Origin: Psychromicrobium silvestre
GTDB taxonomy: Bacteria > Actinomycetota > Actinomycetes > Actinomycetales > Micrococcaceae
Direction of reading: 5' to 3'
NCBI RefSeq assembly: GCF_013408295.1
Contig: NZ_JACBYQ010000002.1
Coordinates: 124,001-188,000, forward strand
DNA length: 64,000 bases
Below are positions 49,651 to 58,777 of this stretch, piece after piece. Made by a program: the position numbers and the translations under genes. Each line of letters opens with the position of its first letter. Position 1 is the stretch's first letter. The notes beneath the pieces are model-generated. The model was not told the DNA's origin and did no database searches. It worked only from the letters and a program-made list of their open reading frames with translations.

Positions 49651-50094
49651 TTACAACCCCGTCTCAGCGATCAGAAACACATCGACAGAGTCTTCGTGCT
49701 CATATACGAATCCGTGACGCTCATACAGGCGTCTGGCCGGGCTGCCTTTGAGTACGTTCAGACGAAATGGCCGGTGATCGCGCTGCATCGTCATGACGTG
49801 ACCTAGTACCGCGCTCCCCAGGCCCTGGCCCTGATATTCGGGGGCGAGATAAAAGTGTTCAATCCATTGCTCATCTGTCTCCGGACGAACAGCAATAACG
49901 CCCACTACGGCACCTTCAACCTCGATAACAGAGGTATGTTCCGGATGAAAACCTCTGAGAAAACGTTCCCTCACCCACACCGGGTCCCAGAGCTCAAGTC
50001 GCTCAAGGTCTGGACGCATCACCACGGCTCGGAGCTCGGCGATCCACGAAGAGTCAGAGGCAAGACTTTGACGCAAAGACCAAGCAGGAGGCAT
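49651..50094 (-). CDS. GNAT family N-acetyltransferase
   Basis: A 147-residue GNAT. The acetyl-CoA site is in IEHFYLAPEYQGQGLGSAVL (the Q/R-x2-G-x-G loop), preceded by GAVVGVIAVRPETDEQW and followed by LNVLKGSPARRLYERHGFVY, the usual acceptor half. It faces the third lipoprotein gene from the opposite strand and lies inside the segment bracketed by hairpin elements A and B. Substrate unknown. Confidence 0.88.
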   Translation of the reverse strand: MPPAWSLRQSLASDSSWIAELRAVVMRPDLERLELWDPVWVRERFLRGFHPEHTSVIEVEGAVVGVIAVRPETDEQWIEHFYLAPEYQGQGLGSAVLGHVMTMQRDHRPFRLNVLKGSPARRLYERHGFVYEHEDSVDVFLIAETGL

Positions 50095-50148
50095 TCCCTT
50101 ATTAAAGTCGGGAGTACCTTCAAGACTGAAATCGAGGTTCCCCAGCCA

Positions 50149-50207
50149 TCGAGTGTGGAGATCTGCAGCTTATACCGGGGTCAAACCGTGCAGATCTCCA
50201 CACTCGA
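50149..50207. repeat. Hairpin element B (right copy) bordering the T7SS-like island
   Basis: A perfect 19-bp inverted repeat, TCGAGTGTGGAGATCTGCA at 50149-50167 and its complement at 50189-50207, around a 21-base loop. It lies between the GNAT start and the topA stop. Sequence and geometry match element A at 44984-45042, five kilobases away on the other side of the island. No T-run follows on either strand. Confidence 0.85.
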
Positions 50208-50226
50208 AGGCGGGAGTTTCAAAACC

Positions 50227-52989
50227 TTAGCGCTTGGCCGGAGCCTTGCGCTTAGCGGGTGCCTTGGCCCTAGTGCTGGTCCGCTTCACCGGCCCGCGAG
50301 CTCGTTTCTCGGCCAGCAACTCGATGGCGCGCTCCCTGGTCAGTTCCTCAATCGAGGTAGCCCTGGGAACAGTGATGTTGGTTTCACCATCGGTGATGTA
50401 AGGGCCGAAGCGCCCTTCCTTGACCACAATCTTCTTGCCCGACGTCGGATCATCGCCGAACTCAGCAAGCGGCGGCACCGCGGCACGGGCACCGCGCTGC
50501 TTCGGCTGCGAGTAAATCTCCAGCGCCTGGTCCAAGCTGATCGTGAAGATCTCCTCCTCGGAGCCGATGGAACGCGAGTCCGTACCCTTCTTCAGGTACG
50601 GGCCAAACCGCCCATTCTGCACGGTGATCTCGTTGCCTTCTGCATCGGCGCCAAGCACCCGAGGCAAAGACATCAGCTGCAAGGCTTCTTCCAAGGAGAC
50701 GGTCTCCACAGACATCGAAGCGAACAGCGAACCGGTCCTGGGCTTGGCCTTGACCGGCTTCTTCGGTGGCTTCGGCTTGCCGTTCTTGTAGTACTCAATG
50801 GGAGCATTGGCGAGCTGTTCCGCCGTCGGCTCCGGAATAACCTCGGTGACATAGGCCCCGTAGCGACCGTTCCGGGCCACCACGGTGTGCCCGGAATCCG
50901 GGTCCGTGCCCAGCACCCGCTCCTCCGGAGCAGCGGTATTGATGAGCTCAATCGCCTTCTCCTCGGTGAGCTCATCGGGAGCCAAGTCCTCGGGCACATT
51001 GGCGCGCTCGGGCTCGGTGCCCTCCGGGGCATCGGCGGGTACCGGCTTCTCCAAGTACGGACCAAATTTACCGACCCGCAGGGTGATGCCCTCAGCGATC
51101 GGCACCGAATTGATCTCCCGGGCATCGATTTCACCCAGGTTGTTCACGATCGGCAGCAGGCCGGAACCGTCCTCATTGCCGAAGTAGAAGAGCTTGAGCC
51201 AGTGCGGCCCGGTCTCCTCGCCCCGGGAAATCCGGTCCAGATCCTCTTCCATCGCCGCGGTGAAGTCGTAATCCACATAGTTCCGGAAATACTCCTCCAG
51301 CAGGCGCACCACCGAGAAAGCCACCCAACTAGGCACCAGTGCCGAGCCACGCTGGCTGACGTAGCCACGGTCCATAATCGTGGAAATGGTCGCCGCGTAC
51401 GTCGAAGGCCGGCCGATGCCGCGCTCTTCCAAGGTCTTCACCAGCGAGGCTTCGGTGTAGCGCGGCGGCGGCGAGGTCTCATGCCCAACTGCGTTGATCG
51501 CCTCGGCTTTGAGCGCATCCTTAGCGCTCAAATTAGGCAAGCGACCGCCGTCGGCAGCATCGCCGTCGTCCTTGTTCCGCCGCTCGTCCTGACCTTCCTC
51601 ATAGGCTGCCATGAAGCCCCGGAAGGTGATCACGGTACCGGAAGCGGCGAACTCTGCGTCCTTGCCATCGGCGGAAAGCGCACCGAGGCGAACCGAGGCG
51701 GTGGAGCCCTTGGCGTCGGCCATCTGCGAAGCCACGGTGCGCTTCCAGATCAGCTCGTAAAGCTTGAATTCGTCGGAGCTGAGCGAACGGGCCACCTGGG
51801 CGGGAATCCGGAAGGAGTCACCCGCCGGACGGATCGCTTCGTGAGCCTCCTGAGCGTTCTTCGACTTATTCGAGTAGACCCTGGGCGCATTCGGCACAAA
51901 TGAGGGATCGTAGAGCTCGGCAGCCTGCCGCCGAGCGGCGCTAATCGCCTGATCGCTCAGCGCCACCGAGTCGGTACGCATATAGGTGATGTAGCCGTTT
52001 TCGTAGAGGCTCTGCGCCACCCGCATGGTCACCCTCGCGGAGAAACGCAGCTTACGCGCCGCCTCCTGCTGCAGGGTTGAGGTGGTGAACGGTGCCGCCG
52101 GGCGGCGGGTGTACGGCTTGTGCTCCACCGAGCGGACGGCAAAGGAAGAACTCTGCAAGCCCGCAGCGAGAGCGCTAGCGGTAGCCTCATCGAGGTGGGC
52201 CAGCTTGGTTGAAGTAAGTTCGCCCGCATCGTTGAAATCACGTCCGGATGCAACCCTGGAACCATCAACGGCCACCAGCTTCGCGTTGAAAGCCTGGCTC
52301 GAATCCAAGGGTGCGAACTCACCGACCAGATCCCAATAGGAGGCAGCCCGGAAGGCCATCCGTTCGCGTTCGCGTTCCACCACGAGCCGGGTAGCCACCG
52401 ACTGAACACGTCCAGCGGAAAGCCCCCGGGAGACCTTGCGCCAGAGCACGGGGGAAATCTCATAACCATAGAGCCGGTCCAGTACCCTTCGGGTCTCCTG
52501 GGCATCGACCATCGGCATATCGACGTCGCGCAGCTCACCCATCGCACGCTGGATGGCTTCTTTGGTGATTTCCGGGAAGGTCAAACGGTAAACCGGGACC
52601 TTGGGTTTGAGCACCTCGAGCAGATGCCAGGCAATCGCCTCACCCTCCCGGTCACCGTCAGTGGCCAGGTAGAGTTCGTCGGCGTCCTTGAGCGCAGCCT
52701 TAAGCTCGGAGACCCTTTTCTTCTTATCCGAAGGCACCACATAGTAGGGCTCGAAGTTGTTATCCAGATCAACCGCGAACTTACCCACCGAAGACTTCTT
52801 CAGTTCAGCGGGCAGGTCGGAAGGCTGCGGCAGGTCCCGGATATGGCCATAGGAGGCTTCCACCTCGAAGCCCTCGCCAAGGTAACCGGCAATGGTCTTA
52901 CCCTTCGCCGGAGACTCGACGATTACCAGTTTCTTGCTGACCTTCCCTTTCGGGGAGGTCCCTTCTGTCTTGGATGCCTTAGTGGGCAC
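50227..52989 (-). CDS. topA: DNA topoisomerase I
   Basis: Type IA topoisomerase that relaxes negative supercoils. 920 residues. The Toprim domain starts KKLVIVESPAKGKTIAGYLG with Glu25, and the metal aspartates lie in LATDGDREGEAIAWHLLE. The catalytic tyrosine is Tyr336 in NGYITYMRTDSVALS. The C-terminal half has the repeated topoisomerase C-terminal domains typical of actinobacteria (several copies of the pattern NGRYGAYVTE / NGRFGPYLKKGT / EGRFGPYITDGETN) instead of Zn fingers. A basic Lys/Ala/Arg tail (about 895-920) follows. GTG/ATG start at 52989. Confidence 0.97.
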   Translation of the reverse strand: MPTKASKTEGTSPKGKVSKKLVIVESPAKGKTIAGYLGEGFEVEASYGHIRDLPQPSDLPAELKKSSVGKFAVDLDNNFEPYYVVPSDKKKRVSELKAALKDADELYLATDGDREGEAIAWHLLEVLKPKVPVYRLTFPEITKEAIQRAMGELRDVDMPMVDAQETRRVLDRLYGYEISPVLWRKVSRGLSAGRVQSVATRLVVERERERMAFRAASYWDLVGEFAPLDSSQAFNAKLVAVDGSRVASGRDFNDAGELTSTKLAHLDEATASALAAGLQSSSFAVRSVEHKPYTRRPAAPFTTSTLQQEAARKLRFSARVTMRVAQSLYENGYITYMRTDSVALSDQAISAARRQAAELYDPSFVPNAPRVYSNKSKNAQEAHEAIRPAGDSFRIPAQVARSLSSDEFKLYELIWKRTVASQMADAKGSTASVRLGALSADGKDAEFAASGTVITFRGFMAAYEEGQDERRNKDDGDAADGGRLPNLSAKDALKAEAINAVGHETSPPPRYTEASLVKTLEERGIGRPSTYAATISTIMDRGYVSQRGSALVPSWVAFSVVRLLEEYFRNYVDYDFTAAMEEDLDRISRGEETGPHWLKLFYFGNEDGSGLLPIVNNLGEIDAREINSVPIAEGITLRVGKFGPYLEKPVPADAPEGTEPERANVPEDLAPDELTEEKAIELINTAAPEERVLGTDPDSGHTVVARNGRYGAYVTEVIPEPTAEQLANAPIEYYKNGKPKPPKKPVKAKPRTGSLFASMSVETVSLEEALQLMSLPRVLGADAEGNEITVQNGRFGPYLKKGTDSRSIGSEEEIFTISLDQALEIYSQPKQRGARAAVPPLAEFGDDPTSGKKIVVKEGRFGPYITDGETNITVPRATSIEELTRERAIELLAEKRARGPVKRTSTRAKAPAKRKAPAKR

Positions 52990-53110
52990 GGTTCTCCTAG
53001 CTGCGAAATTCCCTCATCATGATGCGGCCCCCGAATCTAGTTCACCATACATTAAAAGGCGTGCCGCCAAGGTACTCAGTGCGGCTGGCCAGAAACGCCG
53101 CAGGCGAAAA

Positions 53111-53770
53111 TTAGTGCCGGAGCCAGCTCAGCACGGCCAGCACCCGGCGGTGATCTTCGGGCGACGGCGGCAAATCCAGTTTGTTAAAGATCGAGGAGAT
53201 GTGCTTCTCCACCGCCCCAGCCGAGACCACCAGTTGCTCCCCGATGGCGGTATTGGAGCGGCCCTCGGCGATCAGCCCCATCACCTCACGCTCACGCTCG
53301 GTCAGCGCGTGGATGGCACTGCGGGTAGAGGTGTTGACGAAGAGCGCGGAAACTACCTCCGGGTCCAGCACGGTGCCACCGGAATGGATCCGCCCCACCG
53401 CCTCGACCAATTCATCCACATCGGTGACCCGATCCTTGAGTAGGTAGCCGATGCCGCCACCATTAGCGGCGGTGGCGAGAAGATCTCGGGCGTAGCTCAA
53501 CTCGACATATTGGGAGAGCACCAAAATACCAATCTGGGGCGCCTTGCTTCTGATCTGTAGCGCGGCTCGTAGCCCTTCATCGCTGTGTCCCGGAGGCATT
53601 CGGACATCGGTAAGCACGATATCTGGCTTGGTTTCGGCGACCGCCGCGAGCAGTGACTCCGCATCACCTACCGCAGCTTCCACCCGGAAGCCACCCTCGC
53701 CGAGCAACCGGACCAGCCCTTCTCGTAGCAGCACCGAGTCCTCGGCCAGCACCACCCTGATCGCATTCAC
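53111..53770 (-). CDS. LuxR/NarL-type response regulator
   Basis: Two-component response regulator of 219 residues. The receiver domain has the acidic pair in VVLAEDSVLLREGLVRLL and the phosphorylated Asp in IVLTDVRMPPGHSDEGL. The C-terminal LuxR helix-turn-helix is ALTEREREVMGLIAEGRSNT followed by QLVVSAGAVEKHISSIFNKL. It lies 40 bases after the sensor kinase gene on the same strand and forms a system with it. Signal and targets unknown. Confidence 0.95.
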   Translation of the reverse strand: MNAIRVVLAEDSVLLREGLVRLLGEGGFRVEAAVGDAESLLAAVAETKPDIVLTDVRMPPGHSDEGLRAALQIRSKAPQIGILVLSQYVELSYARDLLATAANGGGIGYLLKDRVTDVDELVEAVGRIHSGGTVLDPEVVSALFVNTSTRSAIHALTEREREVMGLIAEGRSNTAIGEQLVVSAGAVEKHISSIFNKLDLPPSPEDHRRVLAVLSWLRH

Positions 53771-53810
53771 TCCCCTAGATTACCGGGCCACGAATCGAAT
53801 GGTTGCCGGT

Positions 53811-55145
53811 TCACGGCAGTGGCAGGTTGGCTGCTATCAGAGTTCCTTTAGCACTCGAATCCACTGTCAATACGCCTCCGCTGGCTTCGACCCGCTCAGC
53901 CAACCCAGCCAGCCCGTGTCCCTTACCCAGGTGCGCGCCACCGTCGCCGTTGTCTCGTACCGAAACCGCTAGCGCAGTTTTCAACACCCGGACTTCTACG
54001 GTGGCTCGACGCGCATTGGCGTGCTTAGCCACATTCGTCAGCGCCTCGGTGACCAGGAAATAAGCCGTGTTCTCCACATTCTCCGGGAGCCGATGTTCCT
54101 CCAAGCCCTCGGTCTGCACCGAGACCAGGATTGGGGTGCGCGCCGCTGCCGCCTCAATAGCGGCAGCTAAGCCACGATCCACCAAGATGGGCGGGGCAAT
54201 GCCTCGGGAGATAGCCCGCAGTTCATTGAGTGTGTCCTGAGTCTGGACCAGAGCTTCCGCCACCAGTTCGGCAGCCCCGGCCTCGCCCCGCTCCAGCCGG
54301 CGCTGCGCGGATTTGAGGTCCATGGAGACCCGCACCAGGCGCTGCTGCGGCCCGTCGTGAATGTCCCGCTCAATCCGGCGCAAATTACCCGCTTCGGCAG
54401 CCACCGCAGAGTTCCGGGAAGCTTCCAACTGGGTCGCCTTGGCCTTCCAGACAGCCGACTGATTACTCAGTAACCCGCGCGCTAGCAACCACTGCAAGGA
54501 AGCAAGGCCTTTGAGCACGGCGGGCAGGGTGAGCAGGAAGAAAAGTCCGACGGCGGCATCCAGCCAACCGTGAAGGCTCACCGGGAAGCCAATGAGGTCC
54601 CAAATATCCTGGGAATCCGAGGGCAGAAAGCGTTTCCAGAAGAACGCCGTCAACATACCCGGCCCGGCGACGAGCCAGCACAGCGCCAGGCAGAAGACTG
54701 TTATTCGAATCGGGAAAGCGACCACCGCGTGAATGGCTTCCCGCCAGCGCAACGAATCGGTCAAGCGGAGAAGTACACCCCGGAGACCGGGAGCGGAAAT
54801 AGTCTTATAGAGGTGCAGAGGCAACGGCTCTCGGCTCCAAGCTGCCAGTCGACGCTCTGCGGTAGCGAAGAAGCTCGCCGCATAAAGCGTGCCAAGCAGA
54901 ACGAAGATACCTCCGTAGATGATGGCCGTGGAGACCCCCAGGCTGAACAGGGCTACTACCGCAACGAAAGCCGGTATTCCGAGGAAGAAAGAAGCCAGGC
55001 AGTAAGCCAGGTTCCTTCCCAACCGTCCGAAGAAGCCGAGTTGGACTTCCCGCTCGGAAGTTTGCCGGAACTGGCTGGTCATGGTGGGTTCCCTGGTATC
55101 GCGGTCAATCAATGGAATCGTGGCCGTCTGGGTTGCTGTATTCAC
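53811..55145 (-). CDS. Sensor histidine kinase (HisKA_3 type) with membrane sensor domain
   Basis: A 444-residue kinase. The N-terminal 200 residues hold four to five hydrophobic helices (NLAYCLASFFLGIPAFVAVV, VSTAIIYGGIFVLLGTLY and others), an actinobacterial putative sensor domain with no large extracellular loop. The dimerisation/phosphoacceptor helix has RIERDIHDGPQQRLVRVSMD, where the His is phosphorylated. The ATPase domain has NVENTAYFLVTEALTNVAKH and the G-box GHGLAGLAERVEASGG. Start uncertain: GTG at 55145 or ATG at 55082, neither with a strong ribosome binding site. Pairs with the response regulator downstream. Confidence 0.93.
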   Translation of the reverse strand: MNTATQTATIPLIDRDTREPTMTSQFRQTSEREVQLGFFGRLGRNLAYCLASFFLGIPAFVAVVALFSLGVSTAIIYGGIFVLLGTLYAASFFATAERRLAAWSREPLPLHLYKTISAPGLRGVLLRLTDSLRWREAIHAVVAFPIRITVFCLALCWLVAGPGMLTAFFWKRFLPSDSQDIWDLIGFPVSLHGWLDAAVGLFFLLTLPAVLKGLASLQWLLARGLLSNQSAVWKAKATQLEASRNSAVAAEAGNLRRIERDIHDGPQQRLVRVSMDLKSAQRRLERGEAGAAELVAEALVQTQDTLNELRAISRGIAPPILVDRGLAAAIEAAAARTPILVSVQTEGLEEHRLPENVENTAYFLVTEALTNVAKHANARRATVEVRVLKTALAVSVRDNGDGGAHLGKGHGLAGLAERVEASGGVLTVDSSAKGTLIAANLPLP

Positions 55146-55245
55146 AGTATTCAGTTTTCCAGCCGGGCGCGATCAGCACATTGGTGCCAGCGGCCGTCTT
55201 TCTGTTGGTTTCCCGCACCCCGCTGGTAGGGATAACCCCACCAGC

Positions 55246-55842
55246 TCAGCTTGGAGAATCTTCGGTTGAGACTTCTCCTGGATCGTCCGGGACGAAGACG
55301 GTGTGTAGATAGCTGGCTTGCTGATCGGAATCCTCACCCAGTTGCCGGTATTTATCCACCAGTGTCTGGTAATCCTCGGCGAAGAGCTTGCGTTGCGACT
55401 CGCTGAGCTTGAGCTTGGTGGTGGAGATAAACATGGACGGCGACCCCTTTTCGCCCACCAAGTTCACCTGCCGCATTGCGGCGTTGATCCGGTCCAGGAC
55501 CTGGCCGAATTGAATCTCTATCAGGGTGCTGCCGAGCAGCGCGGAGGCTGCCACCCCTTCGCCCACCCGCACGCTCTGGGCGGTGGCTTGCCATCGACGT
55601 TCCCTTTGATCGGTGCCATCGGTACCCGAGCTACGTTGGACGAATCCCCATTTCTCCAGGGCGCGGAGGTGATAGCTCATGGCGCTGGGGGTTCCACCGA
55701 AGCGGTGCGCGAGTTCTGTCGCGGTGGCGGGGGTTTGGGAGGCGAAGAGTTCGTCAATAACCTCTAGTCGAAGCCGATGTGCCATCGCTCGGATGGCCTG
55801 TGCATCGGTGATGACCAGTTCGGATCGTTCACGTTCGGGCAT
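55246..55842 (-). CDS. ArsR-type helix-turn-helix regulator
   Basis: A 198-residue regulator. Residues about 12-80 form a winged helix: AIRAMAHRLRLEVIDELFAS, ATATELAHRFGGTPSAMSYH, LRALEKWGFVQR. The remaining C-terminal part, with FGQVLDRINAAMRQVN and a charged helix, resembles the extended ArsR-like proteins that control adjacent MFS efflux genes. It is divergent from an MFS gene with 69 bases between the starts and probably represses it; the palindromic TATGAA repeats in that gap are the likely operator. Confidence 0.88.
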   Translation of the reverse strand: MPERERSELVITDAQAIRAMAHRLRLEVIDELFASQTPATATELAHRFGGTPSAMSYHLRALEKWGFVQRSSGTDGTDQRERRWQATAQSVRVGEGVAASALLGSTLIEIQFGQVLDRINAAMRQVNLVGEKGSPSMFISTTKLKLSESQRKLFAEDYQTLVDKYRQLGEDSDQQASYLHTVFVPDDPGEVSTEDSPS

Positions 55843-55875
55843 GTCCCCAGTCTAACTAATATCTGAAAGAACCCT

Positions 55876-55911
55876 TTGACATCTCAGTTATGAAGCATTA
55901 GTTTCATAGTT
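55876..55911 (+). promoter_or_regulatory. Promoter and candidate operator of the MFS exporter
   Basis: TTGACA (55876-55881) is a consensus -35 box, and TAGTTT lies 17 bases later as a -10 box. This puts the transcription start at or next to the ATG at 55912; as no Shine-Dalgarno sequence precedes that ATG, the mRNA is probably leaderless. TATGAA (55889-55894) and TTCATA (55903-55908) form an inverted repeat over the -10 region, a natural site for the divergent ArsR-type regulator. Confidence 0.65.
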
Positions 55912-57198
55912 ATGAAAGAGAAGCTTCAGACTTCCACCGGTGCGGGATTGTTTCGGAATCGGGACTACCTGATCGCCAGCGCCGCACGTTTCCTTGCCAC
56001 CGTGGGCTACGGTGCGGTGACCATCACGATCATGCTGCACTTGCAAAGCAGCGCATCCGATCCAAGTTCCGGAGCTTGGATGGTGACTTGCTACCTCCTG
56101 ATCGCCACCCTGCCCACCGTTCTGCTGGCACCGTGGGCCGGGCGACTCGCGGACACCCGGGATTCCCGAGCCCTTGCTACCGGAGCATCGCTACTAAGCG
56201 CGGTTGCCGTCGCCCTGATGGCGCTCAGCACCCAGTTCCTGGACAACTACCTGCCCGCCCTGCTGGCCCTCACCGTCGTGCTGGAAGCGGGGCTCGCCAT
56301 AGCCTCCCCCACCTGGCAAGCGCTGCTGCCGCGGATCGTGGGCGAGGACCGCACTCCGCAGGCGATGGGGACCATGCAGGCGACCTTAATGCTGGCCGGG
56401 ATGGTCGGGCCAGCACTGGGCGGATTCCTATTGGGCCAAGGAGGCTTAGCCTTCAGCTTTTGGGCGGCAGCCGCCGGTTATCTACTGCTCGCCGTGGGAG
56501 CCTTATGCATCCGTACCAGGAGATCCTTGCGCACCGAAGCCGCCGCCGTCGGCCTTGAACAGGAACCTCCTCGGCTGCTGGACGGGCTGCGTGAGCTGGG
56601 CAAAGATACCCTGCTGGGCTTGGTGGTCTTCGCGGCACTGCTGATCGTGCTCTTCGCCGAAGCCATCAACGTGCTCGAAATTTTCCTGGCCCGGGAGGAG
56701 CTGCACGCCACCGAGCTGCAGTACGGGCTGCTCTCGGCCACCATGAGTATTGGTCTGGTCCTCGGCTCGCTCTGGGCAGGCAGAATCAATTCGGAGCGGT
56801 GGCGGTTGCGAATCTTCCTGCTTTCCGCAACCGGATCGGCCTTGCTCTTAGCGCTGATGGGCTTAGCCCCAAGCTTGGTTTGGCTCTTCATAATGGCCGC
56901 AATCCTTGGCCTTGGCATCGGCGCACTCAATGCGACGTTTGGCGCGCTCCTGATGCTCCGCACCGCCGAACACAAGCGAGGCCAGGTCGGTTCCATCGTT
57001 CAGGCGCTCACCCGAGCAGTATCCATCGGCGCTCTGGGGCTGGGTGGACTGCTGGGTAGCCTACTCGGCGCGCGGCTCGGATTTGTGCTCAGCGGGAGCG
57101 TTACTCTGTTGCTCTGCCTGGGCATTAGCGTGGTTATCCTGCGCTTCGTCCGGAAGCAGGAATCCATCCAGGACAAGCTCGCGGACCTGGTCGAATAA
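55912..57198 (+). CDS. MFS transporter (MFS_3/enterobactin exporter-like)
   Basis: A 428-residue carrier with twelve predicted helices. The family marks are LFRNRDYLIASAARFLATVG at the start, the loop GRLADTRDSRALATGASLLS between helices 2 and 3, and AMGTMQATLMLAGMVGPALG in helix 5. This is the MFS_3 group that exports siderophores, macrolides or other drugs. Together with the divergent ArsR-type gene it looks like an inducible efflux unit. Its last 138 bases overlap the end of the methyltransferase gene on the other strand. Confidence 0.92.
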   Translation: MKEKLQTSTGAGLFRNRDYLIASAARFLATVGYGAVTITIMLHLQSSASDPSSGAWMVTCYLLIATLPTVLLAPWAGRLADTRDSRALATGASLLSAVAVALMALSTQFLDNYLPALLALTVVLEAGLAIASPTWQALLPRIVGEDRTPQAMGTMQATLMLAGMVGPALGGFLLGQGGLAFSFWAAAAGYLLLAVGALCIRTRRSLRTEAAAVGLEQEPPRLLDGLRELGKDTLLGLVVFAALLIVLFAEAINVLEIFLAREELHATELQYGLLSATMSIGLVLGSLWAGRINSERWRLRIFLLSATGSALLLALMGLAPSLVWLFIMAAILGLGIGALNATFGALLMLRTAEHKRGQVGSIVQALTRAVSIGALGLGGLLGSLLGARLGFVLSGSVTLLLCLGISVVILRFVRKQESIQDKLADLVE

Positions 57199-58683
57199 CT
57201 CCAGTTCCCGGTCCAGTAGCGCAGCGAGCGCGGCCTCGATCTGCCCGACGCTCAGGGTGCCGTCGCAGGCCGAGACGAATCCCGCCAGTTCGGTGCTCAG
57301 CAGCGTGGTTCGGCGTAGGCCAGCACCTTGGCGAAGCAGAATCACCCCCGGATGTTCCGCGCCGGGGCGCTGATGCCGCTCCTCGGTAACGTCCTCCGCC
57401 ACGGTGAGCTTCGCCGTCGCTAGTTCCGTAGTAGAAAGCCAATCGGCCCGCTCGACGGCGGCCGCTAAGTAGGGTGCGATCGGCTGTTCGAGCGGGTGGC
57501 TAAGATCCTCAAATCTGTGCAAGGTCGAGAGCGCGGCTTCCGTCCGGCCACGCCGCAACCACACCATTCCGAACCCAATACCTTGCACGTTCCGGGCGGC
57601 GAAATCCTGGAGGTAGTCCCGGTAGGAGTCGGCGTAAGAGGTGGCATCGCGCCCTTGGGAGGCATCCTGGAGCCAGGTTTCCGCATACTGTTCCGGGCTG
57701 ATTTCCTCACGCTGAATCACCCAACAATCTGTGATCCCGGCAACCCAGGGTTCGACCCGCTGTTGCCAGGGCTGCGCTGCGGAGATCTCCCAGTTGCCCA
57801 ACAACTGGGCGGAGCCCCCGGGACTCAGTACGGCGGGCAGGGCTTGGAGCAGCGAGGAAACCAACTGGTCTCCGGGAAGCCCCGCATCCCGATAGGTGAA
57901 CTGTTCCGCAGCGCTCTCTCCACGGTGTCTCGGGGTGATTACGAAAGGTGGATTAGAGACCACCAGATCGAATTCCTCACCCTGCACCGGCTCCAGCAAG
58001 CTGCCCTGTTTGAGCTGCACGCGCTCTTCAAGATGTTGTGGGTTCAAGCCCAGCAACTCTGCGTTCAGCAATAGATTGAACCGAGTGAAGGCGAGCGCCC
58101 GTTCGGAGATATCGGTCGCCGTCACCTGCCGCGCATGCCGAAGCAGGTGCAGGGTTTGGATGCCGCAGCCGGTACCCAGGTCAAGGGCTTTCTCTACGGG
58201 GTTTCGAATAGTTGCCTGCGCCAGGGTGAGCGAAGCCCCGCCAATGCCCAGCACATGATCTCGGCGCAGCACCCCGGGGCGTTGGTGAGCAGCCAGATCG
58301 CTGGCCACCTGGAGTTGCACCTCCCCCTGATCGTCCTGGAAGGCATAGGGGCGCAAGTCCGCCAGGGCGTGGCCAAGTCCATCCTTCAACTCGATCAGTC
58401 CGAGTTTGGCAAGCCCCTCCGCCCCAATCCCGGGCAGCGCCTGGTCAAGGAGTTCGACGGCGGTCGGCTCGGCCAGCAAGAAGAGTCGGGTTAGCACGGC
58501 CACCGGTTGGGAGGAGCCTTCCGTGGCCAGCAGTGCGGGGACCAGTTGTTCACGGTTCAGCGCCGCGTAGGCTGACTCGCCCAGGAAATCGGCCACCCCA
58601 TCCACTGTGTACTCCGCTGTTTCCAAGGCTCGGGCAAGAGCTGGTAGCAGAATCGGATCACCAAGCGGAACATCGAGAGTCAT
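57061..58683 (-). CDS. SAM-dependent methyltransferase (RNA/protein N-methyltransferase type)
   Basis: A 540-residue protein. The N-terminal 130 residues are a helical domain with a winged-helix look (LARALETAEYTVDGVADFLG). The methyltransferase core at about 150-330 has motif I ALDLGTGCGIQTLHLLRHAR and the NPPF-type catalytic motif DLVVSNPPFVITPRHRGES, as in enzymes methylating planar nitrogen such as RsmC or PrmC. A C-terminal domain ends normally near LVLDGFLLP, after which about 28 residues rich in Ala, Gln and Glu form a tail that overlaps the MFS gene. Substrate not known. Confidence 0.88.
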   Translation of the reverse strand: MTLDVPLGDPILLPALARALETAEYTVDGVADFLGESAYAALNREQLVPALLATEGSSQPVAVLTRLFLLAEPTAVELLDQALPGIGAEGLAKLGLIELKDGLGHALADLRPYAFQDDQGEVQLQVASDLAAHQRPGVLRRDHVLGIGGASLTLAQATIRNPVEKALDLGTGCGIQTLHLLRHARQVTATDISERALAFTRFNLLLNAELLGLNPQHLEERVQLKQGSLLEPVQGEEFDLVVSNPPFVITPRHRGESAAEQFTYRDAGLPGDQLVSSLLQALPAVLSPGGSAQLLGNWEISAAQPWQQRVEPWVAGITDCWVIQREEISPEQYAETWLQDASQGRDATSYADSYRDYLQDFAARNVQGIGFGMVWLRRGRTEAALSTLHRFEDLSHPLEQPIAPYLAAAVERADWLSTTELATAKLTVAEDVTEERHQRPGAEHPGVILLRQGAGLRRTTLLSTELAGFVSACDGTLSVGQIEAALAALLDRELELFDQVRELVLDGFLLPDEAQDNHANAQAEQQSNAPAEHKSEPRAE

Positions 58684-58764
58684 CCTCCCAGGCTAGTGAT
58701 TTCTTCTTTCCGGTGATAACCCCGAACGGAGCAGCCTCGGTAGAAAGCGCCTCCCTGGGGACTG

Positions 58765-58777
58765 TAGAATCTAAGCC
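58765..58777 (+). promoter_or_regulatory. Candidate -10 box for the leaderless leader peptide
   Basis: TAGAAT at 58765-58770 fits a -10 box, and a start of transcription seven to eight bases later falls on the A of the ATG at 58778. No recognisable -35 box (AGAAAG at the expected place) and no Shine-Dalgarno sequence are present, as is usual for leaderless actinobacterial mRNAs. Confidence 0.5.

Noticed and set aside
49855-51903. A 682-codon open frame on the plus strand.
   Set aside because: It is antisense to topA, whose domains are unmistakable, and reads as low-complexity Arg/Leu/His/Gly-rich sequence without any domain; a by-product of codon bias.
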